Positions 41,378-51,433 of a stretch of DNA of 64,000 bases are shown piece by piece. How positions within the stretch are numbered: the stretch's first letter is position 1; each line of letters begins with the position of its first letter. The position numbers were made by a program, and so were the translations under genes. The notes under the pieces were generated by a model. That model ran no database searches, was not told where the DNA came from, and saw nothing but the letters and a program-made list of their open reading frames with translations. The stretch comes from Planctomycetota bacterium (lineage in GTDB: Bacteria > Planctomycetota > Phycisphaerae > Phycisphaerales > SM1A02): the NCBI GenBank assembly GCA_021414025.1, contig JAIOPG010000007.1, positions 304,008-368,007 on the forward strand, read 5' to 3'.

Positions 41378-41998
41378 ATGACCCCGCGAAAGATCCTTCT
41401 CTACGGCGGCTCCTTCAATCCGCCCCATCTGCGGCATGTCTCACTGGCACAGCAAGCCGCAAAGGCGATCGGCGCGAGCGAGATCCGCGTGATCCCCACC
41501 AACATCAATCCGCAGCGGCAGAACGAGCCCCCCGCTTCCGCTCCGCACCGCGTGGCCATGCTGGCCATCGCCTTCCGGAACGAGCCGCTTGCGTCCATCG
41601 ACACCGCCGAGATCGACCGTGGCGGCCCGAGTTTCATGGTGGACACGCTGAATCAATTTCGCCGGCAATTTCCCGATGCCCAGTTGTTCCTGCTGCTGGG
41701 CGGCGATCAGGTGCTCAACTTCTACACCTGGCGCGAGCCCGAGACGATTCTTTCCCTGGCCATGCCGGTCATCGTGCCGCGGGCGCCGCATGACGCGGCT
41801 TCACTGGTGCGGCAACTGTCCACGCAGCACGGCGAAGCGGTCGCGAACCGCTGGAAGCCCTGGATTCTTCCGCTTGAGGCGGAACCCGATTCAAGCACGG
41901 AGTTGCGGCAGGGAATTGCCGCAGGAAAGTCAGCCTCCGAATTGGACATTGACCCAGAAGTTTTGAACTACATCCAGAAACACAAGCTTTATCGTTGA
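41378..41998 (+). CDS. nadD: nicotinate-nucleotide adenylyltransferase
   Basis: 206 residues; converts nicotinate mononucleotide to deamido-NAD. N-terminal nucleotidyltransferase motif GGSFNPPHLRH (the usual H-x-G-H has Arg for Gly), FLLLGGDQVLNFYTWREPE in the middle, and DSSTELRQGIAAGKS near the C-terminus, corresponding to ISST-x-x-R. NAD synthesis fits with the preceding nucleosidase-like gene only loosely. Confidence 0.92.
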   Translation: MTPRKILLYGGSFNPPHLRHVSLAQQAAKAIGASEIRVIPTNINPQRQNEPPASAPHRVAMLAIAFRNEPLASIDTAEIDRGGPSFMVDTLNQFRRQFPDAQLFLLLGGDQVLNFYTWREPETILSLAMPVIVPRAPHDAASLVRQLSTQHGEAVANRWKPWILPLEAEPDSSTELRQGIAAGKSASELDIDPEVLNYIQKHKLYR

Positions 41999-42073
41999 GT
42001 CGAGAGCACTCGGCGACCAAGTCGCACGAAATTCAAATTCAAAATTCGATTCGGCTGAGTAACTGCGGCCGCA

Positions 42074-43051
42074 TCACGTCCAGGGATCTTCCTCGACCAG
42101 ATGCACTTCGGACTTCCTGCCCTGCATCGGCAGGTGATCCAGCGCCTCGGGTCGCTCATCGAAGGCGACGCGGTCGAGCGTGTAGAAGCTCTGCACGAGC
42201 CATCGATTATCCTTGGCCAGCCGCGCCCGCACCAGCTCCTCGACCTCCGCGGTGTTCTTCGCCGTGAGCCAAAAGGTGATGTAGCCGCCCGACGGATGGT
42301 CGGTGGAGTCGTCGCTGTTCAAGTCCAGGCAGACCGCGATGGTGTGCCAGAGCGTGCTCCCCAGCTCGCGGCCGGCCTCGTCGAGATTGGTGTCGGGATC
42401 CACATCGAGCTCGAGCCCCCAGCACTCGCGCACTTGCAGCAGAACCTCGTCCAAATCCGGGCTTTGGTCGTCTTCGATTGCCAGCACGTCGCGCACCTGC
42501 GAAGGCGGCGAGAGCACCTCGTCGAGCGAATCGGGCCAGGTCTCCTCCACTTCGCGCAGCGAATGGCGGCGCAGCATGCGCTCGACCGCTTCCTTGTTGT
42601 CCTCGGGGACATGGATCAGCAGGCCCTTCCAGGAATCCAGGAAGACCTCCACAAAGGGCTCCTCGGCGTTGGCCCCGACGCCAATGCTGGCGTCCTCCAT
42701 GATGACCGGCTCGAAGCTCTCCCAGATCTCCAGGAAGGCCTCGAAGGAAATCGGCTCGCGCCCCAGGAAGACATCCACGCTGCGGTAGGCGTCGCGGCTG
42801 CCTACCTCGATGATCGGCGTCACCTGATCCGGCAGCAGGCCGATGGCCTCGCGGACCAGACCCACCATGCGGTCGTGGCTGGTCACGACATGGAAGGACC
42901 AGGTATCCGGGTCGCCATCCTCGCCCTCGTGGAACTCAAGCGTGTAGCCCTGCGTGGGACTGGGCAGATCAATTGGCTGGATTCCAAGCGGCAGCGCGAA
43001 GCCGTCAATGACGGCCCGCTCGAGATCGCTTCGAAGTTTGTACTCACGCAT
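42074..43051 (-). CDS. acidic protein of unknown function
   Basis: 325 residues, strongly acidic, no signal or membrane segment. Regular beta-alpha texture with FHVVTSHDRMVGLVREAIGLL, SVDVFLGREPISFEAFLEIWE, and GYITFWLTAKNTAEVEELVRARL. Possibly a two-domain immunity or adaptor-like fold. No family recognised. It is upstream of, and on the same strand as, livF but separated by 75 bp and by direction order, so not part of the liv operon. Confidence 0.75.
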   Translation of the reverse strand: MREYKLRSDLERAVIDGFALPLGIQPIDLPSPTQGYTLEFHEGEDGDPDTWSFHVVTSHDRMVGLVREAIGLLPDQVTPIIEVGSRDAYRSVDVFLGREPISFEAFLEIWESFEPVIMEDASIGVGANAEEPFVEVFLDSWKGLLIHVPEDNKEAVERMLRRHSLREVEETWPDSLDEVLSPPSQVRDVLAIEDDQSPDLDEVLLQVRECWGLELDVDPDTNLDEAGRELGSTLWHTIAVCLDLNSDDSTDHPSGGYITFWLTAKNTAEVEELVRARLAKDNRWLVQSFYTLDRVAFDERPEALDHLPMQGRKSEVHLVEEDPWT

Positions 43052-43126
43052 GGACTGAATTTTTCTCCATGGGGGATGGTAGCTCCCTTGTCCCCTCGAT
43101 CAAAGCAGGCCTTTGCCGCGGGGTTT

Positions 43127-43851
<725 letters not shown>

Positions 43852-43855
<4 letters not shown>

Positions 43856-44898
43856 CCCAGTTCCTCCTTGCCCAGATAGGCCTCGATGCAGGCGGGATCG
43901 CTGCGGATCTGCTCGGGCGTGCCTTGAGCGATCTGCTTGCCGAAGTTCAGCACGCAGATCCGGTCGCTCACCCCCATCACCACCCGCATGTGATGCTCGA
44001 TCAGCAGCACGGTCACGCCGGAGTCGCGGATGCGGCGGATCAAGTCCATCAGCGTGCTGGTCTCGGTGGGATTCATGCCCGCGGCCGGCTCGTCCAGCAG
44101 CAGGATCCGCGGCTCCCCCGCCAGGGCGCGGGCAATTTCAAGGCGCCGTTGCAATCCATAGGGCAGGTTGCGGGCCGCGTCGTTGGCCCGATCCTGCAGG
44201 CCGACGAAGCGCAGCAGCTCGGCGGCCTTCTTCTGGGCCATCACATTCTCGCGGAAGTAGCGCGGCAGGCGCAGCATGTTGGCAACGAATCCGCAGTGCA
44301 ACTTGGCGTGCATGCCCACCAGCACATTTTCCAGCACGCTCAATTCGCCGAAGAGCCGGATGTTCTGGAAGGTGCGCCCCATGCCCGCGCGGGCGATCAG
44401 ATCGGGCGTGCGCCGGGCCCGCGACCAGAGAACGAAATAGCCGCTGGCCCCAAGGGCGAAACCGATCAGCGCCGGAATCGCCAGACCCAGGAAGCCCATG
44501 TTCCAGAGGCTGGTACCCACCGACTTCACTGCCTTCGCCAGCGGAAAATGCTCCCCGTAGGTGTAATTGGCCACGATCACGTCCTTCCAGAGAGTGGTGG
44601 CCCGCAGGGCGATGGTGACGCTGATGGCCAGCAACAGGCCGTTGATCACGCACCGCGAGAGGATGATAGCGTTCCATGGGCGGCGCAGCTCGTGGCCTTC
44701 GAAACGCACGCGGCCCTCGGTGGGGTGATGCACGCCGGTGATCGCGTTGAAGAGTGTGGACTTGCCGGCTCCGTTGGGTCCGATCAGCGCGAAGACCTCG
44801 CCCTTTGTCACCTTGAAGGAGACCTTGTCGTTGGCGACCAGTCCGCCGAAGCGCATGGTGACCGCGTCCACTTCCAGGATGGGAGCCGCCGCGCTCAC
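43852..44898 (-). CDS. livG: LivG-type ABC ATPase with a 90-residue hydrophobic insert
   Basis: 348 residues from the GTG at 44898; usual LivG is about 255. Walker A GPNGAGKS (40-47) and the later GRTFQNIRLF, LPYGLQRRLEIARAL and ILLLDEPAAGMNP (264-276) are normal. Between EGHELRR (about 66-73) and RRTPDLIARAGMGRTF (162-177) an extra block carries two hydrophobic segments (about 78-98 and 135-158) joined by a 36-residue polar loop, as two membrane helices would. The start forms a GTGA overlap with livM. The insert falls where LivG normally has a short surface loop between strands. Confidence 0.92.
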
Positions 44899-45986
44899 CG
44901 CGGAGCCCCCGCGAGGCGCTTCTTCTTTTTCGCGTTCTGGATCGAGAGCTTCGCCGGCAACAGGCCCTCGGGGCGGAAGCGCATCATCACCACCAAGACC
45001 AGGCCGAAGACGAGGTATTTCCAGTTGTTCGGGCTGCCAAAGACGCTGCCGGCGGAAACCCATCCCGCGCTCTGCATGGCGCCGGCCAGCTTCGGAAGCG
45101 CGATGTTGGCCACGCCCAGCATGGCGATCGCCCCCACCAGCACGCCGTTGATCGAGCCCATGCCGCCCACGATGACAATGCACAGCGTCAGGATGCTGAC
45201 CTGGAAGTCGTAGTTGCCCGGCTCGCCGGTGCTGGAGTACATGCTCACCCAGAGGCCGCCCGCGACTGCGGCCAGCGCGGCGCCAGTGGCGAATGCGATC
45301 ATCTTGACCGGCACGAGTGCGATGCCCATGCACTGCGCCGCAAGTTCGTCCTCGCGCACCGCCAGCCAGGAGCGGCCGGTGCGGCTGCGCTCCAGATTGC
45401 GGCAGACGATGACGGCGACCACCAGGAACCCCAGGAAGAGCCAGTACCAGGGCAGCTCCTTCTCGCTGGAGAATTCAAGGATGCCGAAGCCGGATTCCGT
45501 CCACCATGGCACATGCGGCGCCGGCAGCGGATTGATGCCTTGCGTTCCCTTGGTGATGACATCGAGGTTCTTCAGCACATCCTGGGTGATCTCGCCGAAG
45601 CCCAGCGTGACGATGGCGAGATAGTCGCCGCGCAGGCCCAGCGTCGGTGCGCCCAGCAGCACTCCCGCGAGCGCGCCCACGACCGCGGTAAAAATGATCG
45701 CCGACCAGAAGCCCAGCTGGAAGGGATAGATGTCGCAACTGCTGATGGCGAAGGCGTAGGCGCCGATCGCCATGAAGGCCGCCATGCCCAGATGCAGCAG
45801 GCCGGTGAAGCCGGTCACGATGTTCAAGCCCAAGGCCAGGATGGCAAAGACCATCACGCCGCGCATCGGGTCGACCATGTCCAGCTGGAAGCGGCGATCG
45901 ACCAAAGGCAAAACACACGCGACAAGCAGCAGCATGAGATCGACGCGAAGCAGTCGCCTCCAACCGGTCGCGGTCGCGGCGCTCAT
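44895..45986 (-). CDS. livM: branched-chain amino acid-type permease LivM
   Basis: 363 residues, about nine to ten membrane segments. LNIVTGFTGLLHLGMAAFMAIGAYA and GLRGDYLAIVTLGFGEI are the LivM hallmark segments; IVGGMGSINGVLVGA follows. A Lys-rich end (NAKKKKRLAG). It starts in a TGATG-type overlap with the livH stop. Confidence 0.95.
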   Translation of the reverse strand: MSAATATGWRRLLRVDLMLLLVACVLPLVDRRFQLDMVDPMRGVMVFAILALGLNIVTGFTGLLHLGMAAFMAIGAYAFAISSCDIYPFQLGFWSAIIFTAVVGALAGVLLGAPTLGLRGDYLAIVTLGFGEITQDVLKNLDVITKGTQGINPLPAPHVPWWTESGFGILEFSSEKELPWYWLFLGFLVVAVIVCRNLERSRTGRSWLAVREDELAAQCMGIALVPVKMIAFATGAALAAVAGGLWVSMYSSTGEPGNYDFQVSILTLCIVIVGGMGSINGVLVGAIAMLGVANIALPKLAGAMQSAGWVSAGSVFGSPNNWKYLVFGLVLVVMMRFRPEGLLPAKLSIQNAKKKKRLAGAPR

Positions 45987-47011
45987 CAGACTTTCTCCCG
46001 CAGCTTGGCGCCCAGAATTCCGCTCGGGCGAAACACCAGGGTGAGAATCAGAATGCCGAAGACCACCGAGTTGGTCCAGCGCGCCTCGATGTAGCCGTCG
46101 CTCAGGGCACGCACCAGGCCGATGACGATGCCGCCGACCACGGCTCCGGGCAGGCTGCCGATGCCGCCGAGCACTGCGGCGGTGAAGGCATCCATGCCGG
46201 TGCGGTAGCCCATCTGAAAGGAGATCGTGTTGTTGTAGAGGGCGTAGATCACGCTGGCGAAACCGCCCAGAGCCCCACCGATCATGAAAGTCGAGCCGAT
46301 GACGCGATTGACGTCGATTCCCATTAAGGCCGCGGCCGTGGGATTCTGCGCCACCGCGCGCATGGCCTTGCCCAGCCGCGTGGACCGCACCAGCCAAGTC
46401 AGGCCGATCATCAGCGGCAGCGTGACGATGACCACGAAGAGGTCGCGCCAGGTGACGGTGATCGCCGCAGTCGCGCCGAGCAGGTTTTCATTGGAGATGA
46501 GCGAAGGAAAATCCTTGGGCGCCGCTGCTTGGTTGCCGCCACCGAAGACCTGCATTGGCAGGCCGCCCCAAAAGAGCGCCACGTTCACCAGGATGAACGA
46601 ACAGCCAATCGCGCTCACCAACAAAGCCAGCTTGGGCGCGCCGCGCAGCGGCCGGTAGGCGATCCGGTCGATCGACCAGTTGAGAGCCCCGCAGAAAATC
46701 GCCGAAGCGAGCAAAATGGCAATCACGCCACCCGTCGGGCCGAATCCGCTCCAGGCCTCCATGCCCAGCGCCCCCACCAGGGTCAGCGCCAGAAAAGATC
46801 CAAGCGTGCACAAATCGCCGTGGGCGAAATTGATCAGCTCGATGATGCCGTAGACCATCGTGTAGCCGATGGCGATCAGCGCGATGATCATGCCGTTGGA
46901 GACACCGGTGATGAGCTGCTGCGAAAGGACGTCGATCCATCCCATCGCCACGTTGTCCCCGCTCGCGGCGAGCGTGACGGAAAGAAAAGCGCCGCCCAGA
47001 GAATCATGCAT
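45986..47011 (-). CDS. livH: branched-chain amino acid-type permease LivH
   Basis: 341 residues from the ATG at 47011 (a TTG at 47023 is possible). Hydrophobic throughout; YTMVYGIIELINFAHGDLCTLG and AAVLGGIGSLPGAVVGG are the family signatures. Works with LivM to form the membrane channel fed by the periplasmic binding protein. Confidence 0.95.
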   Translation of the reverse strand: MHDSLGGAFLSVTLAASGDNVAMGWIDVLSQQLITGVSNGMIIALIAIGYTMVYGIIELINFAHGDLCTLGSFLALTLVGALGMEAWSGFGPTGGVIAILLASAIFCGALNWSIDRIAYRPLRGAPKLALLVSAIGCSFILVNVALFWGGLPMQVFGGGNQAAAPKDFPSLISNENLLGATAAITVTWRDLFVVIVTLPLMIGLTWLVRSTRLGKAMRAVAQNPTAAALMGIDVNRVIGSTFMIGGALGGFASVIYALYNNTISFQMGYRTGMDAFTAAVLGGIGSLPGAVVGGIVIGLVRALSDGYIEARWTNSVVFGILILTLVFRPSGILGAKLREKV

Positions 47012-47044
47012 GGCCGGAATCAACGTTGGGAAAGCCTTGAGGGC

Positions 47045-48244
47045 CTATTGGCCCAGCACCTTCACGAATTTGAACTCGCCGTTCTCCACGGTGTTGCCGC
47101 TCATGGTCTTGTTGGTGGTGTCGCCGTTGGCGTCGAAGCTCCAGATGCCCAGCGCCCCATTGAAATCCCTGGTCTCCGAGACCGCCTGCAGGATGCCGGC
47201 GCGGTCCTTGGTCTTGGCCCGCTGCATCGCGTCCAGCAGCACCTTGCACGCCTCGTAGCCATAGACGGCGTAGCCCTCGGGCTCCTCCTCCGGCTTCAAG
47301 TTGAACTTCTTCTTGTAGTTGGCGCGGAACTCGGCGCCACGGCCGGTGAGCTTGTCCGCGGGCAGTCCGCCGAAAGTGATGTAGGCGCTGCCGTTGACAT
47401 TGTCGGCGCCGGCGGCCTCGATGAAGGCCTTCTCGTAGCAACCGTCGGGCACCATGAACTTCTTGGTGGCGTTGGCGGTGTGCAGATCCTTGGCAATCTG
47501 GCCCGCGTTGTTCTGAGTGGTGCCGCCGAAATACACCAGGTCGGGCGCGGCGGCCTTGATCTTGGTGACCAGGGCCTTGTAGTTGGCGGCCTTGGGATCG
47601 ATTCCCTCGCGGCCCAAAACTTCGATGCCGATCTCCTTGGCGCGCTTCTCGAAGACATCGGCGATGCCCTTTCCATAGAGCTCGCGATCGTCGAGGATGT
47701 AGACCTTCTTCACGCCCATGTCCTTGGCCCAGTCGGCGGCGACCACGCCCTGCAGATCATCCGTGGGCACCACGCGAAAATAATTCAGCTTGCCCGTGGG
47801 CCGGTAGATCTTGGGCTCATTGGCCTCGCCGGTGCCGGGCTTGGTCAGACCGGGATAGGTGTTGGCGGGGCTGATCATCACCAGGCCCGCCTTGTTCAGA
47901 ACGGGCATGCTGATCTTGCTGGCGCCGGAGTTGAAGGTGCCGATGTAGCCGACCACGCTCTCATCGCGGGCCGCCTTGTTGGCGTTCTGGGCCTCGACCG
48001 CGGGATCCCAATTGCCGCGCTGCGGGCTGGCGTCGTCCATGTCCTCGTAGACGATCGTGTAGTCGCCGATTTTCCCATTCGCCTCTTCGATGGCCATGCG
48101 GATGCCGTTGACCATGGTCGAAGTCTGCGCGTTGGCGCTGCCGGTGCGGGGCAAGCTGGAGATGATCTTGAGGGTCTTCTCCTGCGCCGAGGCAGTGGTG
48201 GCGGAAAGGGCGAGAAGAAGGACGGCGACGGTGGTCTTGAGCAT
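47045..48244 (-). CDS. livJ: periplasmic branched-chain amino acid-type binding protein
   Basis: 399 residues from the ATG at 48244, chosen because AGGAG is 7 nt upstream and the signal peptide begins there (cut near ASAQ). Type I periplasmic binding fold: IISSLPRTGSANAQTSTMVNG at the N-terminus, VVGYIGTFNSGASKISMPVL, and VKKVYILDDRELYGKGIADVF. Ligand could be branched-chain amino acids, other amino acids or urea; not decided by sequence. Confidence 0.92.
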   Translation of the reverse strand: MLKTTVAVLLLALSATTASAQEKTLKIISSLPRTGSANAQTSTMVNGIRMAIEEANGKIGDYTIVYEDMDDASPQRGNWDPAVEAQNANKAARDESVVGYIGTFNSGASKISMPVLNKAGLVMISPANTYPGLTKPGTGEANEPKIYRPTGKLNYFRVVPTDDLQGVVAADWAKDMGVKKVYILDDRELYGKGIADVFEKRAKEIGIEVLGREGIDPKAANYKALVTKIKAAAPDLVYFGGTTQNNAGQIAKDLHTANATKKFMVPDGCYEKAFIEAAGADNVNGSAYITFGGLPADKLTGRGAEFRANYKKKFNLKPEEEPEGYAVYGYEACKVLLDAMQRAKTKDRAGILQAVSETRDFNGALGIWSFDANGDTTNKTMSGNTVENGEFKFVKVLGQ

Positions 48245-48303
48245 GGAGGTCTCCTGTTCGCGATTCAGTGGCGAAGTTTCATAATAGTCAAAGTTGAACC
48301 ACC

Positions 48304-49518
48304 TCAACGCAGGGCGGCTTGCCTCGTTCGAACGGACCCGTCAACCAGCGGACTCCGCCCCGTCGCCAAGGCAAGGATCGCCTCCGCGGCCTCGACATCC
48401 GGCCTTTTGCCCTGGAATGCCGGCAGCAAGGCGCGCAGATCGTTGGCGGTTTCGCGCATCCGGGACTGGTCGGCCAGCAGCTCTTCCATGGCGGCGGTGA
48501 TGGGACCCGATCGGCCGATGCAGGGCACGAACTCGGGAACCACGCGCTTGCCCGCGAGGATGTTGGGCAGCAGGCGGTTGGGCATCGAGAGCATCACGGT
48601 GCCGCCGATCACAGACAAGAGTCCCGTGCGATAGATGCCGACCATCGGCTTGGCCTGCCGCAGCAGGTCCATGCTCACGGTGCCGCTGACGCACAGCGCA
48701 ATGTCGCTCCAGACGATCGCAGCGTCGAGCTTGCCGGAGATCAGCAGCACGCTCGAGGGCAAGGTCGGCACGCGCTCGCGCACCAGTCGGGCCAGTGCGT
48801 CGTTGGCAGTGACGATCAGCGCGATCGCGCGGCGGTGGTTGTGCTGGATGTCGGAAAAAACTTTCAGCAGCAGTGGCAGGTTGCGCTTCACTTCGCTGCT
48901 GCGGCTGCCAGGCAGCAGCAGAATCTTGGGCGATCCGGCGGGCAGTTCCTTGAACTGCTGCTCGATCTCGGTCTGGTCCAGCACGCGGTTGATCACCGGA
49001 TGACCGATGAACTTCGCCGGGATCTGCCGCTTGCGGAACCACTCCTCCTCGAAAGGCAGCAGACAGAGGACTAGGTCCGTGCAACGGCGCAATTTCTTCA
49101 GGCGCCACGGCCCCCACGCCCAAAGCTGCGGCGCCACCAGGTGGCAGACGCGCACGCCGCGGGATTTCATGAACTTGGCGATGGCGAAGTTGGCCGCCGG
49201 GGAATCCACCGGCACATGCACATTGACCTTGCGGGCAATCGCCCAGAGGCGGACCGCGGCCTGGGTTTTCTTGACCGCAGATATTTTTGAGAGGGCTGAA
49301 AGCCCCATGGCTCCATCGTCGGCGGTGCGCTCGATCATCGTGGCCCCCGCCATTTCCATCTTGGGGCCGCCGCAGGCGACGATCTCGATCTGCGGCGCCA
49401 TCTTCTTCAAGGCGGCGATCACCGGAGCGGCGTGCGCGTCGCCGGAGGGCTCGAACGCCGTGAAGAGCACGGTGGCCTGCGGAATGGGTTGCGCCGGGTT
49501 GGATTTCGATGCGCCCAC
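48304..49518 (-). CDS. lpxB: lipid-A-disaccharide synthase
   Basis: 404 residues from GTG. Joins UDP-diacylglucosamine and lipid X at the inner membrane in lipid A synthesis. N-terminal EPSGDAHAAPVIAAL and CGGPKMEMAG, middle YPF-like CLLPFEEEWF and the KILLLPGSRSSEVKRNLPLL segment are all typical. Implies an outer membrane with lipid A. TATGGT lies 6 nt before the start. Divergent from aspS. Confidence 0.95.
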   Translation of the reverse strand: MGASKSNPAQPIPQATVLFTAFEPSGDAHAAPVIAALKKMAPQIEIVACGGPKMEMAGATMIERTADDGAMGLSALSKISAVKKTQAAVRLWAIARKVNVHVPVDSPAANFAIAKFMKSRGVRVCHLVAPQLWAWGPWRLKKLRRCTDLVLCLLPFEEEWFRKRQIPAKFIGHPVINRVLDQTEIEQQFKELPAGSPKILLLPGSRSSEVKRNLPLLLKVFSDIQHNHRRAIALIVTANDALARLVRERVPTLPSSVLLISGKLDAAIVWSDIALCVSGTVSMDLLRQAKPMVGIYRTGLLSVIGGTVMLSMPNRLLPNILAGKRVVPEFVPCIGRSGPITAAMEELLADQSRMRETANDLRALLPAFQGKRPDVEAAEAILALATGRSPLVDGSVRTRQAALR

Positions 49519-49524
49519 GCCAAA

Positions 49525-49530
49525 ACCATA
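49525..49530 (-). promoter_or_regulatory. -10 box (TATGGT) 6 nt before a GTG start
   Basis: On the minus strand TATGGT, TTTGGC, then the lpxB GTG: leaderless geometry. Confidence 0.45.
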
Positions 49531-49579
49531 CCCGATTCACCATCTCGGGTATCCTTCGCCACCCCTCGCGGAACCACCC

Positions 49580-51382
49580 ATGCTCAAAAGAACCCACACT
49601 TGCGGAGAACCTCGCGCCACGCTCGCCGGCAGCACCATCACGCTTTGCGGCTGGGTGAACACCTACCGCGACCAGGGCAAGGGCCTGGTGTTTCTGGATC
49701 TGCGCGACCGCGATGGACTCTGCCAGGTCGTCTGCGACCTCGAGGACGCGCCGCCCCATGTCGTCGCCGCCGCCCGCAACTTGCGCCGCGAGGATTGCAT
49801 CGGCGTGCGCGGGCTGCTGCGCCTGCGCGGGGGCGAGCCCAACCGCAAGCTCGCCACCGGCGAGGTCGAGCTCCTGGCCGCCGAGATCGAGGTCTTCAAC
49901 AAGGCGCAGGATCTGCCGATCCTGCCCGACGACCACGACGCGCCCAAGATCAACGAGGAGATCCGCCTCAAGTACCGCTATCTCGATCTGCGCCGCCCCT
50001 CGATGCAGAAGATCATCCGCCAGCGCCACCGCGTGCTGCAGTACACGCGGCAGTTCTTCGCCGGCCAGGGCTTCACCGAAATCGACACGCCGCTGCTGAT
50101 CAAGAGCACGCCGGAAGGCGCCCGCGACTTTCTGGTGCCCTCGCGCATGCACGAGGGAGCCTGGTACGCGCTGCCGCAGAGCCCTCAGCTTTTCAAGCAG
50201 ATCCTGATGGTCGCCGGATGCGACAAGTACATGCAGATCTGCCGCTGCCTGCGCGACGAGGATCCGCGCGCCGACCGCCAGGCGGAGTTCAGCCAGATCG
50301 ATCTTGAGATGAGCTTCGTCGACCGCACCGATGTCATGGAAGTGATGGGCCGCTTCACCCAGGGTCTCTGGAAGGAGATGATGGGCGTGGATGTTCCGCC
50401 GATCACCAGCATGACCTACCTGGAGGCGATGAACCGCTACGGCAGCGACAAACCCGACACGCGCTTCGGCCTGGAGCTAATCGACATCGGGGCCGTGGCC
50501 GCCAAGTGCGGCTTCAAGGTCTTCGACGAGGCGCTGGCCAAGATGCGCCTGGGCCGACAGGGGTGCGTCAAGGCGATCGTGGTGCCCGCTTCGATGGGCC
50601 AGCTCACGCGCAAGTTGACCGACGGCTACGCGGAGTTCGTCAAGGGCTACAAGGCCGGCGGCGTGGCCGTGACCAAGGTCGCCGCCAACGGATCCTTCGA
50701 GACCGGCATCTCCAAGTTCGTCGAGCCCGTCGCCGCCGAGTTCAAGGCGGCGATCAACGCGCAGCCGGGCGACACCATTTTGATGGTCGCCGACCACTGG
50801 GACATCGCCACCAAGGCCGCGGGCGAGCTGCGCCTGAAGGTCGCCGCCGATCTCAAGGCGGTGCCTGAGGGCAAGTGGAATTTCCTGTGGGTGGTCGACT
50901 TCCCCATGTTTGACTGGGACGAGGAAGGCCAGCGCTGGGTCGCCATGCATCACCCCTTCACCAGCCCGAATCCCGATCAATTCGAGATGCTCGAGAGCGA
51001 TCCCGGAGCCTGCGTCAGCGCCGGCTACGACCTGGTGCTCAACGGCAGCGAAATCGCCGGCGGCTCGATCCGCATCCACCGCACCGATGTGCAGGAGAAG
51101 GTCTTCAAGCTCATCGGCCTGACGCCGGAGGACGCTGATCGCAAGTTCGGCTTCCTGCTCAGCGCGCTGCGCCATGGAGCGCCGCCCCATGGCGGCATGG
51201 CGTACGGCCTCGATCGTCTGGTCATGCATATGTGCGGCACCGACAACATCCGCGATGTGATTGCCTTCCCCAAGACGCAGTCCGGCGCCGACCTGATGAT
51301 CGACGCGCCCGGTCCCGTCGACGACGAGCAGCTCAAGGAGCTGCACGTGCGCCGCGCCGCGAATCTCAAGCCGGTCAGTTGA
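49580..51382 (+). CDS. aspS: aspartyl-tRNA synthetase
   Basis: 600 residues from the ATG at 49580 (MLKRTHTCGE); longer open frame upstream is antisense to lpxB. OB-fold anticodon domain (LCGWVNTYRDQGKGLVFLDLR), class II motif 2 (CRCLRDEDPRADRQAEFSQ), the bacterial GAD insertion domain, and motif 3 (GGMAYGLDRLVM). Bacterial-type with normal length. Confidence 0.97.
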   Translation: MLKRTHTCGEPRATLAGSTITLCGWVNTYRDQGKGLVFLDLRDRDGLCQVVCDLEDAPPHVVAAARNLRREDCIGVRGLLRLRGGEPNRKLATGEVELLAAEIEVFNKAQDLPILPDDHDAPKINEEIRLKYRYLDLRRPSMQKIIRQRHRVLQYTRQFFAGQGFTEIDTPLLIKSTPEGARDFLVPSRMHEGAWYALPQSPQLFKQILMVAGCDKYMQICRCLRDEDPRADRQAEFSQIDLEMSFVDRTDVMEVMGRFTQGLWKEMMGVDVPPITSMTYLEAMNRYGSDKPDTRFGLELIDIGAVAAKCGFKVFDEALAKMRLGRQGCVKAIVVPASMGQLTRKLTDGYAEFVKGYKAGGVAVTKVAANGSFETGISKFVEPVAAEFKAAINAQPGDTILMVADHWDIATKAAGELRLKVAADLKAVPEGKWNFLWVVDFPMFDWDEEGQRWVAMHHPFTSPNPDQFEMLESDPGACVSAGYDLVLNGSEIAGGSIRIHRTDVQEKVFKLIGLTPEDADRKFGFLLSALRHGAPPHGGMAYGLDRLVMHMCGTDNIRDVIAFPKTQSGADLMIDAPGPVDDEQLKELHVRRAANLKPVS

Positions 51383-51433
51383 TCAAGTTCGATTCGTGCC
51401 CTGGATGCCGCGATCCGGCTCCATGCGCAGAAT

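Noticed and set aside
46529-48634. 701-codon plus-strand open frame across the liv operon
   Set aside because: Antisense to livH and livJ, whose products have clear family motifs; composition is typical of a shadow frame.
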